Both the position numbers and the translations under genes were made by a program. A DNA stretch of 36,948 nucleotides from Enterobacterales bacterium (GTDB lineage Bacteria; Pseudomonadota; Gammaproteobacteria; Enterobacterales; Enterobacteriaceae), in NCBI GenBank assembly GCA_015654925.1, contig JAATFX010000019.1:1-36948 (forward strand). Direction: 5' to 3'. Below are positions 1 to 8,452 of the stretch, in pieces. Below the pieces are notes generated by a model. The model did not search any database. It was not told where the DNA came from and was given only the letters and a program-made list of their open reading frames with translations. The first letter of the stretch is position 1. Each line of letters begins with the position of its first letter.

Positions 1-110
1 CGAAAAACCGATGAGCGCTCTTTACGGCTGGTCCACAGGCCGTGTAATAGCAACGCTATGATAGCGATCGCACCAACAACGATTAATATCAGACGCAAAT
101 CCTGCATCAT
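1..110 (-). CDS. zipA: Cell division protein ZipA, 5' end only (partial)
   Basis: Only the first 36 or so codons lie in the window; the gene runs off the left edge on the minus strand. The visible N-terminus ([16 protein letters not shown], then a hydrophobic stretch and TSRKERSS) is the single membrane anchor and basic stop-transfer segment of ZipA, the inner-membrane protein that tethers FtsZ to the membrane at the division septum. The ATG at 110 matches the usual MMQDLR start and has GAG about 7 bases upstream. A second in-frame ATG at 116 would add two residues. It is divergent from cysZ, as in E. coli. The C-terminal FtsZ-binding domain cannot be judged here. Confidence 0.93.
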   Translation of the reverse strand, partial: MMQDLRLILIVVGAIAIIALLLHGLWTSRKERSSVF

Positions 111-338
111 TGCCATCTCAGTTGTTCTAATTCATTGCCACTGCGGCATGCATTTACTCTCTTAACTCTATTTGCCTGCGTAGACAAGTGCAAGTCCGCA
201 CGGTACTTTCTGACAATAAAGATAGCATCAACACAGTTTTTTGCTGTTTTTTCATCCAAAAGCGACCAAACGGCAAAAAAACGGGCTACCGCCCCAGCCC
301 ACATTCCTTTTTATCTGTATAAAAGTTGGCCAAAAAAA

Positions 339-1103
339 ATGCATAACGACATAAAATCCCGCAGCGGTTTCCATTATTTCGTCAGCGGCTGGCGTTTAAT
401 GATGCTTCCGGGTATCAAACGCTACGTTGTACTACCCTTGCTCATCAACATCATTTTACTGGGGGGCGCCTTCTGGTGGTTATACTCGCGCTTAAGCGTC
501 TGGATTCCCCACCTGATGCAGCGGGTGCCCGATTGGCTGCACTGGCTGGGGTATTTATTATGGCCGCTGTGCGTGTTGGCGGTATTGCTGATCTTCAGCT
601 ATTTCTTCAGCACCGTGGCCAACTGGATTGCGTCGCCCTTCAGCGGCCTGCTGGCGGAGCAACTGGAAGCGCGGCTTACGGGCCAGCGCCTTCCCGACAG
701 CGGCGTCCTGGGCATGGTGAAAGATACCCCGCGCATACTGCACCGGGAATGGGTCAAATTAGCCTGGTACCTGCCGCGGGCGCTGGTGCTGCTGCTGTTG
801 CACCTGATACCCGCCTTCGGCCAGACCGTGGCGCCGGTGCTGTGGTTTTTGTTCAGCGCCTGGATGATGTCCATCCAGTACAGCGATTACCCCTTCGATA
901 ACCATAAAGTCCCTTTTGTGACCATGCGCCGGGCGCTGCGCCAGCATAAAGCGCAAAATATGCAATTCGGCGCGCTGGTCTATATTTGTACGGTGATCCC
1001 GGTGCTGAACCTGGTAATTATGCCGGTGGCGGTATGCGGCGCCACGGCGATGTGGGTCGACCGCTACCGCCATGATTTCGCTGCGCCTTTGCCGGTTCGC
1101 TAA
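339..1103 (+). CDS. cysZ: Sulfate transporter CysZ
   Basis: This 254-residue inner-membrane protein supports sulfate uptake for cysteine synthesis. The sequence shows the CysZ pattern throughout: an N-terminal [12 protein letters not shown] region, a hydrophobic segment near residues 30-50, a second near 70-95 ending in [11 protein letters not shown], the [13 protein letters not shown] cytoplasmic motif, and two more hydrophobic blocks containing [15 protein letters not shown] and [12 protein letters not shown]. The open frame continues upstream to 135, but the family starts at about this Met and the upstream residues are not CysZ-like, so ATG 339 is chosen even though its ribosome binding site is weak. 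It is divergent from zipA and followed by cysK. A GC-rich hairpin without a T-run (about 1111-1131) follows the stop. Confidence 0.95.
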   Translation: MHNDIKSRSGFHYFVSGWRLMMLPGIKRYVVLPLLINIILLGGAFWWLYSRLSVWIPHLMQRVPDWLHWLGYLLWPLCVLAVLLIFSYFFSTVANWIASPFSGLLAEQLEARLTGQRLPDSGVLGMVKDTPRILHREWVKLAWYLPRALVLLLLHLIPAFGQTVAPVLWFLFSAWMMSIQYSDYPFDNHKVPFVTMRRALRQHKAQNMQFGALVYICTVIPVLNLVIMPVAVCGATAMWVDRYRHDFAAPLPVR

Positions 1104-1140
1104 TTGCGCAATCGCCCCGTGCGTCGCGGGGCGCCGCCTC

Positions 1141-1262
1141 AGATTAGCGTTCTTAAAACTTATGTCTTAATAACATATCGATATACTATTCTTTTACTTC
1201 CGTCAGCCATACGAAAGGGTATGCTTTGCTTATCATTCCCTTAAATTTGCACCTACAGTAAA
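1141..1262 (+). promoter_or_regulatory. cysK promoter region, presumed CysB-dependent
   Basis: An AT-rich block sits between cysZ and cysK. A TATACT -10 element (1182-1187) lies 16 bases after a TTATGT -35-like element (1160-1165). In E. coli cysK is activated by CysB with O-acetylserine or N-acetylserine, and an AT-rich region at this distance would fit. CysB sites are degenerate, so no exact operator is claimed. The transcript would have a leader of roughly 80 bases. Confidence 0.4.
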
Positions 1263-1271
1263 GGACTGGCC

Positions 1272-2240
1272 ATGAGCAATATTTACGAAGACAATTCCTA
1301 TACAATCGGCCACACGCCGCTTGTACGCCTAAACCGCATCGGCAACGGACGTATTCTGGCTAAAGTGGAATCCCGTAACCCGAGCTTTAGCGTGAAATGC
1401 CGTATCGGCGCAAATATGATTTGGGATGCGGAAAAACGCGGCGTGCTCAAGCCCGGCGTCGAGCTGGTGGAACCCACCAGCGGCAATACCGGCATCGCCC
1501 TGGCTTATGTCGCCGCGGCGCGCGGTTATAAGCTGACCCTGACCATGCCGGAAACCATGAGTACCGAACGTCGTAAATTGCTCAAGGCATTAGGCGCCAG
1601 CCTGGTGCTTACCGAAGGACCGAAAGGTATGAAAGGGGCCATTGCCAAGGCCGAAGAGATCGTGGCGACCGACCCGCAGCGTTACCTGATGCTGCAGCAG
1701 TTTAGCAATCCCGCCAACCCGGCTATCCATGAACAAACCACCGGCCCGGAAATCTGGGAAGATACCGACGGCGACGTGGATGTGTTTATTGCCGGCGTCG
1801 GCACCGGCGGCACCCTGACCGGGGTCAGCCGTTTTCTGAAAAACACCAAGGGCAAAGCGGTGATTTCGGTGGCGGTCGAACCAACCGACTCCCCGGTGAT
1901 AAGCCAGGCGCTGGCCGGCCAGGAAATCAAACCCGGCCCCCATAAAATCCAGGGTATCGGCGCAGGTTTTATCCCGGAAAATCTGGATCTGAGCCTGATC
2001 GACCGCGTGGTGAAGATCACCAATGACGAAGCCATCAGCACCGCCCGCCGCCTGATGGAAGAAGAAGGCATTCTTGCCGGCATCTCCTCCGGCGCCGCCG
2101 TGGCCGCCGCGCTGAAGCTGCAGGAAGATGCGGCGTTTGCCGACAAGACTATCGTCGTGATCCTGCCGTCGTCCGGTGAACGTTATTTGAGCACCGCGCT
2201 GTTTGCCGACGTGTTCACGGAAAAAGAACTCCAGCAGTAA
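1272..2240 (+). CDS. cysK: Cysteine synthase A (O-acetylserine sulfhydrylase A)
   Basis: CysK is a cytoplasmic PLP enzyme that makes cysteine from O-acetylserine and sulfide. The 322-residue protein is nearly collinear with E. coli CysK. The PLP lysine is K42 in [10 protein letters not shown], the substrate loop TSGNTG is near residue 69, the phosphate-binding loop GTGGT follows near 176, and the C-terminus ends FTEKELQQ as in the E. coli protein. The start has AAGGA about 9 bases upstream. It stands as a single transcription unit between its own promoter and a strong terminator. A second isozyme, cysM, is encoded at 7472-8359. Confidence 0.98.
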   Translation: MSNIYEDNSYTIGHTPLVRLNRIGNGRILAKVESRNPSFSVKCRIGANMIWDAEKRGVLKPGVELVEPTSGNTGIALAYVAAARGYKLTLTMPETMSTERRKLLKALGASLVLTEGPKGMKGAIAKAEEIVATDPQRYLMLQQFSNPANPAIHEQTTGPEIWEDTDGDVDVFIAGVGTGGTLTGVSRFLKNTKGKAVISVAVEPTDSPVISQALAGQEIKPGPHKIQGIGAGFIPENLDLSLIDRVVKITNDEAISTARRLMEEEGILAGISSGAAVAAALKLQEDAAFADKTIVVILPSSGERYLSTALFADVFTEKELQQ

Positions 2241-2269
2241 AATCCATCATGGATTTCATGCCAATCAAC

Positions 2270-2299
2270 AAAAAAAGCACCCTCTCGGGTGCTTTTTTG
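2270..2299 (+). terminator. Rho-independent terminator after cysK
   Basis: GCACC, a short CTCTC loop and GGGTGC form a stem followed by seven Ts, with As on the other side, about 30 bases after the cysK stop. The A-tract and T-tract on both sides let the hairpin extend, giving a strong intrinsic terminator. Confidence 0.88.
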
Positions 2300-2653
2300 T
2301 GGAGTAGATCAAATTTTTGCCCCCTGCATAATTGATTTTGTTGGCTCTGTCTTGTATTTAAGCAGACAATTATTTCGATGTATGAAATTAATCAGGCTAT
2401 TAATTGTTCTGCTAGCTGAATCGATTAACGCTCTATGGGTTTTTCTCGGGAAGCGGCATAATGATACAATGCGATGCGGCATAACAAAGTCTTCACAAAA
2501 TTTAGCCGGAAATGCTTTTATACCGTTTTCTGCTCGCATAGATCTTCGCCTTTGTAACATACTCAGGCACTAACCATATAGGCTAAAGTGTTCCTTTTAA
2601 GCTAAACTTTAGCCCCACAACACTGATATCATCTAATAAGTTGGGGAAACATA
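2300..2653 (+). promoter_or_regulatory. ptsH leader and promoter region with Cra and CRP-like sites
   Basis: No gene is supported in this AT-rich 354-base stretch, although short open frames cross it. A sequence fitting the Cra (FruR) consensus, GCTGAATCGATTAA, lies at 2415-2428. A weaker CRP-like element, TATGA-N6-TCAGG, lies at 2381-2396. In E. coli the ptsHI-crr operon has multiple promoters controlled by CRP and Cra, so this arrangement is expected. Closer to the gene there is an exact 9-base inverted repeat, GGCTAAAGT (2581-2589) and ACTTTAGCC (2606-2614). The region ends with the GGGGA ribosome binding site of ptsH. Exact start sites are not assigned. Confidence 0.6.
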
Positions 2654-2911
2654 ATGTTCCAGCAAGAAGTTACGATTACCGCACCTAACGGTCTGCATAC
2701 CCGCCCTGCCGCCCAGTTTGTTAAAGAAGCCAAAGGCTTCACTTCCGACATCACCGTGAGTTCAAACGGCAAAAGCGCCAGCGCAAAAAGCTTGTTCAAA
2801 CTGCAAACGCTTGGCCTGACCCAAGGTACCGTGGTCGCCATCATCGCCGAAGGCGAAGATGAGCAGAAAGCCGTCGAGCATTTAGTTAAACTGATGGCAG
2901 AGCTTGAGTAA
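2654..2911 (+). CDS. ptsH: Phosphocarrier protein HPr
   Basis: HPr passes phosphate from Enzyme I to the sugar-specific EIIA domains of the phosphotransferase system. The 85-residue length is standard. The phosphorylation site is H15 in NGLHTRP and the regulatory serine position is S46 in SAKSLF. The ribosome binding site GGGGA lies just upstream of ATG. It is the first gene of the ptsHI-crr operon, with ptsI starting 53 bases after its stop. Nothing unusual is seen. Confidence 0.99.
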   Translation: MFQQEVTITAPNGLHTRPAAQFVKEAKGFTSDITVSSNGKSASAKSLFKLQTLGLTQGTVVAIIAEGEDEQKAVEHLVKLMAELE

Positions 2912-2964
2912 TCCAGGCCCGGTTTTTTAAGTTAACGCGTGTCACGAGTAAGTAAGGTAGGGTT

Positions 2965-4692
2965 ATGATTTCAGGCATTTTAGCATCACCGGGCATCGCC
3001 TTTGGTAAGGCGCTCTTACTTAAAGAAGATGACATCGTCATCAACCGGAAAAAGATCTCTGCCGGCCAGGTTGAGCAAGAGATCGAGCGTTTTCTGGCTG
3101 GACGAACCAAAGCATCCGCGCAGCTGGAAGCCATCAAGACCAAGGCTGGCGAGACCTTCGGTGAAGAAAAGGAAGCGATCTTCGAAGGCCATATCATGTT
3201 ATTGGAAGACGAAGAGCTTGAGCAGGATATCATAGCCCTCATCAAAGACGATCTCGCCACGGCGGATGCCGCGGTGTACAACGTGATCGAGACCCAGGCC
3301 AAAGCGCTGGAAGAGCTTGATGACGAGTATCTCAAAGAGCGCGCCACCGATGTGCGTGATATCGGCAAACGCCTGCTGAGAAACATCCTCGGCATGCCGA
3401 TTATCGATTTAAGCTCCATCAGCGAAGAAGTCGTTCTGGTGGCCACCGATTTAACCCCGTCGGAAACCGCCCAGCTCAATCTTGATAAAGTGCTGGGCTT
3501 CGTCACCGACCTCGGCGGGCGAACCTCCCATACGTCCATTATGGCGCGTTCCCTTGAGCTGCCCGCCATCGTGGGCACCGGCAGCGTGACCAAAAACGTG
3601 GTTAATGGCGATTATCTGATTCTGGATGCCGTTAATAACCAGGTTTATGTCAATCCGACGCCGGATCAGATCGAAGAACTCAAAGCGCTGCACAGCCAAT
3701 ATGTGCAGGAAAAAACCGAGCTGGCGAAGCTCAAGGACCTGCCCGCGATTACCCTGGATGGCCATCAGGTTGAAGTCTGCGCCAACATCGGCACCGTACG
3801 CGACGTGGCCGGCGCCGAACGCAACGGCGCCGAAGGCGTAGGTTTGTATCGCACCGAATTCCTGTTTATGGATCGCGACTCCCTGCCGACCGAAGAAGAA
3901 CAATTCCAGGCGTATAAAGCGGTGGCGGAATCCCTGAGCACCGGTTCCATTATCGTGCGCACCATGGATATCGGCGGCGACAAAGATTTGCCGTATATGA
4001 ACTTGCCGAAGGAAGACAACCCGTTCCTGGGCTGGCGCGCCATCCGTATCGGACTCGATCGCAAGGAAATGCTGCATGCCCAGCTGCGGGCGATTTTGCG
4101 GGCGTCGTCCTTTGGTAAATTGCGCATCATGTACCCGATGATCATTTCGGTGGAAGAGGTGCGCGAACTCAAGGGCGAACTGGATCTGCTGAAAGCGCAG
4201 CTGCGCGAAGAAGGCAAGGCGTTTGACGAAAGCATCGAAGTGGGCGTGATGGTGGAAACTCCCGCCGCGGCGACCATTGCCCATCATCTGGCCAAGGAAG
4301 TTGATTTCTTTAGTATTGGGACAAATGACTTAACCCAGTATACTCTGGCGGTAGATCGCGGTAACGAGTTAATCTCGCATCTGTATAACCCCATGTCACC
4401 GGCCGTGCTGACGTTAATCAAGCAAGTTATTGATGCATCTCACGCGGAAGGTAAATGGACAGGAATGTGTGGCGAGCTGGCAGGTGATGAACGTGCTACA
4501 CTACTGTTATTAGGGATGGGACTGGATGAATTCAGCATGAGTGCTATCTCTATCCCGCGCATCAAAAAAATTATACGAAATACAAATTTTGGCGATGCAA
4601 AGGCGTTAGCAGAGGAAGCGTTAGCTCAACCCACCGCGGACGAGTTGATGAATCTGATAAACAAATTCATTGAAGAAAAAACGCTCTGCTGA
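2965..4692 (+). CDS. ptsI: PTS Enzyme I (phosphoenolpyruvate-protein phosphotransferase)
   Basis: Enzyme I autophosphorylates from phosphoenolpyruvate and hands the phosphate to HPr in the cytoplasm. The protein has the family's 575 residues. The swivelling N-terminal domain carries the active histidine H189 in [13 protein letters not shown]. The C-terminal PEP-binding barrel contains [16 protein letters not shown], the [17 protein letters not shown] motif and the catalytic-cysteine segment [10 protein letters not shown]. The start [10 protein letters not shown] is the normal one. Its last 300 bases are less GC-rich than the middle, as expected if the crr promoter known from E. coli within 3' ptsI is conserved. 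Confidence 0.99.
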   Translation: MISGILASPGIAFGKALLLKEDDIVINRKKISAGQVEQEIERFLAGRTKASAQLEAIKTKAGETFGEEKEAIFEGHIMLLEDEELEQDIIALIKDDLATADAAVYNVIETQAKALEELDDEYLKERATDVRDIGKRLLRNILGMPIIDLSSISEEVVLVATDLTPSETAQLNLDKVLGFVTDLGGRTSHTSIMARSLELPAIVGTGSVTKNVVNGDYLILDAVNNQVYVNPTPDQIEELKALHSQYVQEKTELAKLKDLPAITLDGHQVEVCANIGTVRDVAGAERNGAEGVGLYRTEFLFMDRDSLPTEEEQFQAYKAVAESLSTGSIIVRTMDIGGDKDLPYMNLPKEDNPFLGWRAIRIGLDRKEMLHAQLRAILRASSFGKLRIMYPMIISVEEVRELKGELDLLKAQLREEGKAFDESIEVGVMVETPAAATIAHHLAKEVDFFSIGTNDLTQYTLAVDRGNELISHLYNPMSPAVLTLIKQVIDASHAEGKWTGMCGELAGDERATLLLLGMGLDEFSMSAISIPRIKKIIRNTNFGDAKALAEEALAQPTADELMNLINKFIEEKTLC

Positions 4693-4733
4693 TTTCACGA
4701 CGCTGACCCGCTATAAATGCTTAGGAGAAGATC

Positions 4734-5243
4734 ATGGGTTTGTTCGATAAATTGAAATCTCTGGTTTCCGATGATAAGAAAGACACGGGAAGCATTGAAA
4801 TTGTTGCACCCCTATCAGGTGAAATTGTAAACATTGAAGATGTGCCTGATGTCGTTTTCGCCGAAAAAATCGTCGGTGACGGCATTGCAATTAAACCCAG
4901 CGGTAACAAAATGGTGGCCCCGGTAGACGGCACCATTGGTAAAATTTTTGAAACCAACCATGCTTTTTCTATCGAGTCCGACAGCGGCATTGAGCTGTTT
5001 GTCCACTTTGGCATCGACACCGTCGAGCTGAAGGGCGAAGGGTTCAAACGTATTGCGCAAGAAGGCCAGCGCGTGAAAAAGGGCGATGTGATTATTGAGT
5101 TTGATCTGCCGTTACTGGAAGAGAAAGCCAAATCAACATTGACCCCGGTCGTCATCTCCAATATGGATGAGATCAAAGATCTGATCAAACTGACGGGCAG
5201 CGTCGTCGTGGGTGAAACGCCAATTATTCGTATCAAGAAATAA
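4734..5243 (+). CDS. crr: PTS glucose-specific EIIA component (EIIA-Glc)
   Basis: EIIA-Glc relays phosphate from HPr to glucose permeases and, in its two phosphorylation states, controls adenylate cyclase and excludes inducers. The 169-residue length is typical. H91 in ELFVHFG is the phosphorylated residue (H90 without the initiator Met) and H76 in TNHAF is its partner. An amphipathic N-terminal tail, [12 protein letters not shown], fits the membrane-tethering segment. It lies 41 bases after ptsI with an AGGAG ribosome binding site, and ends at a bidirectional terminator. Confidence 0.98.
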   Translation: MGLFDKLKSLVSDDKKDTGSIEIVAPLSGEIVNIEDVPDVVFAEKIVGDGIAIKPSGNKMVAPVDGTIGKIFETNHAFSIESDSGIELFVHFGIDTVELKGEGFKRIAQEGQRVKKGDVIIEFDLPLLEEKAKSTLTPVVISNMDEIKDLIKLTGSVVVGETPIIRIKK

Positions 5244-5290
5244 TACCCGGCCATTCCCGTTTGCTGCGCGGCGGGAACCCCGGGACGGAC

Positions 5291-5334
5291 AAATAAAAAC
5301 GGCGCCCGGAGTTATCCGGGTGCCGTTTTTATTT
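5291..5334. terminator. Bidirectional terminator between crr and the sensor kinase gene
   Basis: An almost perfect palindrome, AAAACGGC-CCGG, a short loop, then CCGG-GCCGTTTTTATTT, lies between two converging genes. It has an A-tract on one side and a T-tract on the other, so it can stop transcription from both directions. Confidence 0.88.
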
Positions 5335-5350
5335 CCGTTCTGAACGGCGC

Positions 5351-6676
5351 TTATTCCCAGTGGGGCAGGCGCAGGCGGATCGCCAGCCCGCCGCCAGGGC
5401 CGTTGAACGCTTCTACCTGGCCGCCGTGCGCCAGCACCACCTTGCGGGTGATGGCCAGCCCAAGTCCATATCCCTTGCCGTTCAATGGGCCGTTGACGCG
5501 GACAAAAGGATCAAAAATACTGGAGAGTTTGCTTTCTTCGACCCCCGGTCCCTGATCGGCTACGGTAATCTCCAGCAGCGAATCCACCCGCGACAGGCTG
5601 ACAAATACGCTTTGCCCATGCGCAGAAAAACGCAGTGCGTTGCGTACGATATTCTCCACGCCGCGCCGCATCATTTCCGCATTGCCCTTGACGGTATAAT
5701 CTTCCGGCTGGTGGGCGGTCAGCTGGATGTCCACACCCGGCACCTGGGCCTCGTAGCGCGCATCGTTCACTACCGCTTCCACCAGGCCCAGCAGGTCGAA
5801 ATAATCCTCTCCCAGGGCGCCCTGATGCTCTGCGCGCGATAGGGCCAGCAGTTCGCCAATCATCCGATCCAGTCGGCCCGCTTCGTGCTCGATGCGATCG
5901 AGTGACGCATAGACGTTTTTAGGGTTTTGATGCGCCAGGCCGATGGCCAGCTGCAGGCGCGCCAGCGGCGAACGCAGTTCGTGGGAGACATCATGAAGCA
6001 ATGCCTCCCTGTCGCTGACCAGTACCTGCAAACGCTCGGCCATCGAATCGAAATCCTTGGCCACGTCGGTGATTTCATCGTGCCGGCGGCGCATCACCGG
6101 GAATAACCGCACGCTTAAATCGCCCCGGGACACCCGCTCGAACGCCCGGCGTAATTGCAACATCGGCCGGGTCAGATTCCAGGCCAGCAACAGGCTAAAC
6201 AGTAATCCCCCGGTCAAGCCCAGCCAGAACAGCGGCGGCGGCATATGTAAAATGCTGCTGCGCCTGCCCTGGTGATATTCGTTACGCAAGCCATCGAGGT
6301 CGTAACGCAACAGGTAACGCTGCCCGTCGGGGGCCATCACCAGCCGACTGACGGCGCCGCGCGTTTGCTGCATGGACGGCAGAGCCCCTTCCCCTTGCGG
6401 CGGCGCATCGACTACGGGACTGTCGGAAAAAAACTTGCGTTCATCCGGCGGCCAACTGGCTTTTAATTCCTCCAGGGCCTGCAACCCGCCCCGGGCCAAC
6501 ACCGCGCCGGCGGTGCCTATCTGCACATTGCCGATGCGCCTGGCGATATTATCTTCCGGCGCCTCATGGCGCGGATTATACAGGGTAAAAACGGCCCACA
6601 ATAACTGTGTCGTCAATAGGAAAATCAGCCAAAACCCCAGCAGAATCTTCCAGAATAAGCGGCCGCGATTGGCCAT
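5351..6676 (-). CDS. Two-component sensor histidine kinase, CpxA/RssA-like
   Basis: This 441-residue membrane kinase partners the regulator gene just upstream. A first membrane helix lies at about residues 8-30, a short periplasmic region to about 147, and a second helix at about 148-167. A HAMP-like linker follows, then the HisKA box with H232 in DVSHELRSPLARL. The ATPase core shows N346 (N box), DQGPGV at 374-379 (G1), FDPF at 388-391 and GYGLGLAI near 402-409 (G2). All catalytic motifs are intact. Its ATG shares one base with the regulator's stop (TGATG), so the two are translationally coupled. E. coli has pdxK at this spot. The fold resembles CpxA; Serratia RssA is another possible relative, but that link is from memory. 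The ligand is unknown. Confidence 0.85.
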   Translation of the reverse strand: MANRGRLFWKILLGFWLIFLLTTQLLWAVFTLYNPRHEAPEDNIARRIGNVQIGTAGAVLARGGLQALEELKASWPPDERKFFSDSPVVDAPPQGEGALPSMQQTRGAVSRLVMAPDGQRYLLRYDLDGLRNEYHQGRRSSILHMPPPLFWLGLTGGLLFSLLLAWNLTRPMLQLRRAFERVSRGDLSVRLFPVMRRRHDEITDVAKDFDSMAERLQVLVSDREALLHDVSHELRSPLARLQLAIGLAHQNPKNVYASLDRIEHEAGRLDRMIGELLALSRAEHQGALGEDYFDLLGLVEAVVNDARYEAQVPGVDIQLTAHQPEDYTVKGNAEMMRRGVENIVRNALRFSAHGQSVFVSLSRVDSLLEITVADQGPGVEESKLSSIFDPFVRVNGPLNGKGYGLGLAITRKVVLAHGGQVEAFNGPGGGLAIRLRLPHWE

Positions 6677-7356
6677 CAGCGGATCCGGTAACCGATGCTG
6701 CGCACGGTTTCAATGCACAGCGTATTGCCGGCCAGTAACGCCAGTTTCTGCCGGATATTGCTGATATGGACATCCACGCTGCGATCGTAAGCCTCGCGCC
6801 GGCGCCCCAGGCCTTTCTCCGACAGGTCATCCTTCGACACCACGCGATCCGGGGTGCGCATCAGCAGTTCCAGCAAATTGAACTCCGAGGCGGTCAGGTC
6901 AAATGAGACGCCCTGCCATTGGCTGCTGCGGGTGGCGGGATTCAGGGTCAGATCGCCATAACGTACGGTGACCGCCTCGGCGGGTTCGTCGCGCCGCTCG
7001 TCAAAACGGCGCAGCACGGCCCGCAGTCGGGCCACCAGTTCGCGGGGATAGCAGGGCTTGGGCATATAATCATCCGCTCCCATTTCCAGCCCGATCACCC
7101 GGTCGATATTATCCCCTTTGGCGGTCAGCATGATAATCGGGATACGGCTGTTTTTGCGCACCTGGCGCAGCACTTCGGTGCCGCTCATATCCGGCAGCAT
7201 GATATCCAGCACCATGGCGGTATAATCGCCGGACAACGCGCCGTCGACGCCCTCGTGGCCCGTCAATACCAGAGAGGTGGCAAAACCTTCGCCGGTCAGA
7301 TATTCGCTTAGCATTTTGCCCAGTTCCCGATCGTCATCAACCAACAAAATCTTCAT
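6676..7356 (-). CDS. OmpR/PhoB-family response regulator, CpxR/RssB-like
   Basis: The receiver domain spans about residues 1-118 (numbered from the ATG at 7356), with the acidic pocket DDD near 7-9, the phosphoacceptor D51 in VLDIMLPD, the conserved T in MLTAKG and the lysine in MPKP. A winged-helix DNA-binding domain covers the C-terminal 90 residues, with LTASEFNLLELL and the terminal ETVRSIGYRIR typical of the OmpR class. An upstream in-frame ATG at 7368 exists, but GGAG sits six bases before the ATG at 7356 and the protein then begins MKILLVDDD as relatives do, so 7356 is preferred. It is co-expressed with the kinase. Target genes cannot be told from the sequence. Confidence 0.88.
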   Translation of the reverse strand: MKILLVDDDRELGKMLSEYLTGEGFATSLVLTGHEGVDGALSGDYTAMVLDIMLPDMSGTEVLRQVRKNSRIPIIMLTAKGDNIDRVIGLEMGADDYMPKPCYPRELVARLRAVLRRFDERRDEPAEAVTVRYGDLTLNPATRSSQWQGVSFDLTASEFNLLELLMRTPDRVVSKDDLSEKGLGRRREAYDRSVDVHISNIRQKLALLAGNTLCIETVRSIGYRIR

Positions 7357-7471
7357 TGTGTTCTCCATTAGCGGCGGCGCGGCTTGCCACCAGGCTTAAG
7401 CATGGCATAAAAAAACGGCGAGAGGTTGGCGTAATCATGCCCTGCGCTGAACGCCGCTTGCATTGCGGCGT

Positions 7472-8359
7472 TCAGACGCCGTCGAATACCCCGGTGGACA
7501 GGTAGCGATCGCCCCGATCGCAGATCACCGCCACCACCAGACTGCCGGGAAACTGGCCGGCAATGCGCAGGGCGCCGGCCACCGCGCCGCCGGAACTGAC
7601 GCCGCAAAAAATCCCTTCGGACCGGGCCAATTGCCGCATCGTGTCCTCGGCCTCCCGCTGGCCGATATCCATGATCCGGTCAACCAGTTCGGGACGGAAT
7701 ATACCCGGTAAATAGGCCTGCGGCCAGCGGCGAATGCCGGGGATGGCGCTGCCCTCTTCCGGCTGCAGCCCCACCACCTGCACCGCCGGGTTCTGGCTTT
7801 TCAGGAATTGGCTGACACCGGTAATGGTGCCGGTGGTGCCCATGCTGGAAACAAAATGCGTAAGCTTGCCGGCGGTCTGGCGCCAGATTTCCGGGCCGGT
7901 GGAGGTAAAATGAGCGTAAGAATTATCAGGATTATTAAACTGATCGAGCACTTTGCCTTCGCCGGCCCGCTGCATGGCCTGCGCCTGGTCGCGCGCGCCC
8001 TCCATACCCTGCCCGCGGCTGACCAGAATCAGCTGCGCGCCGTAAGCCCGCATCGCCGCCTGCCGTTCCATGCTCATATTATCCGGCATTAACAATTTCA
8101 ACCGATAGCCTTTCACGGCGGCAATCATCGCCAGCGCAATGCCGGTATTGCCGCTGGTGGCTTCAATCAGCACGTCGCCGGGACTAATCTCGCCGCGCAG
8201 TTCCGCCTGCTGGATCATGGCCAGCGCCGCGCGATCCTTGACCGATCCTGCCGGGTTGTTTCCTTCCAGCTTGACCCAGATCTCGCTGCCGGTCCGTGCC
8301 CCCATGCGGCTTAGTTTTACCAGCGGCGTATTGCCTATGCATTGCTCAAGGGTGGTCAC
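7472..8359 (-). CDS. cysM: Cysteine synthase B (O-acetylserine/thiosulfate sulfhydrylase)
   Basis: CysM is a PLP enzyme that can use thiosulfate as well as sulfide, forming S-sulfocysteine. The 295-residue protein carries K41 in PAGSVKDRAAL as the PLP lysine, TSGNTG near residue 69, the GTTGT phosphate loop and the CGVSSGGAVAGALR segment. Its close match to E. coli CysM and its place next to the sulfate/thiosulfate importer separate it from cysK. The start is GTG, as in E. coli, with AGG seven bases upstream. The C-terminus stops soon after STGVF and lacks the short E. coli tail. A terminator-like hairpin lies between it and cysA, so it may be transcribed partly on its own. Confidence 0.96.
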   Translation of the reverse strand: MTTLEQCIGNTPLVKLSRMGARTGSEIWVKLEGNNPAGSVKDRAALAMIQQAELRGEISPGDVLIEATSGNTGIALAMIAAVKGYRLKLLMPDNMSMERQAAMRAYGAQLILVSRGQGMEGARDQAQAMQRAGEGKVLDQFNNPDNSYAHFTSTGPEIWRQTAGKLTHFVSSMGTTGTITGVSQFLKSQNPAVQVVGLQPEEGSAIPGIRRWPQAYLPGIFRPELVDRIMDIGQREAEDTMRQLARSEGIFCGVSSGGAVAGALRIAGQFPGSLVVAVICDRGDRYLSTGVFDGV

Positions 8360-8394
8360 GTCATAACCTCATACCTAACAGCCTTATCCAGCGA

Positions 8395-8420
8395 TAAAAA
8401 AGGCGGCCCGCTGGCCGCCT
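8395..8420 (-). terminator. Rho-independent terminator after cysA
   Basis: Read on the minus strand, AGGCGGCC, AGC and GGGCCGCCT form a stem followed by six Ts. It lies about 35 bases after the cysA stop and before cysM. In E. coli cysM belongs to the cysPUWAM operon, so this hairpin would either separate cysM or lower its expression relative to the transporter. Confidence 0.78.
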
Positions 8421-8452
8421 ATTGCGATAAAATGGGATTGACGTAGAACTTA

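Noticed and set aside
135..338. An in-frame N-terminal extension of CysZ by 68 residues
   Set aside because: The extension is not like CysZ, covers the zipA-cysZ promoter region, and the protein from ATG 339 has the family length.
2289..2573. A 94-codon frame between cysK and ptsH
   Set aside because: It overlaps the cysK terminator and the Cra/CRP control region, has no ribosome binding site and no recognisable protein features.
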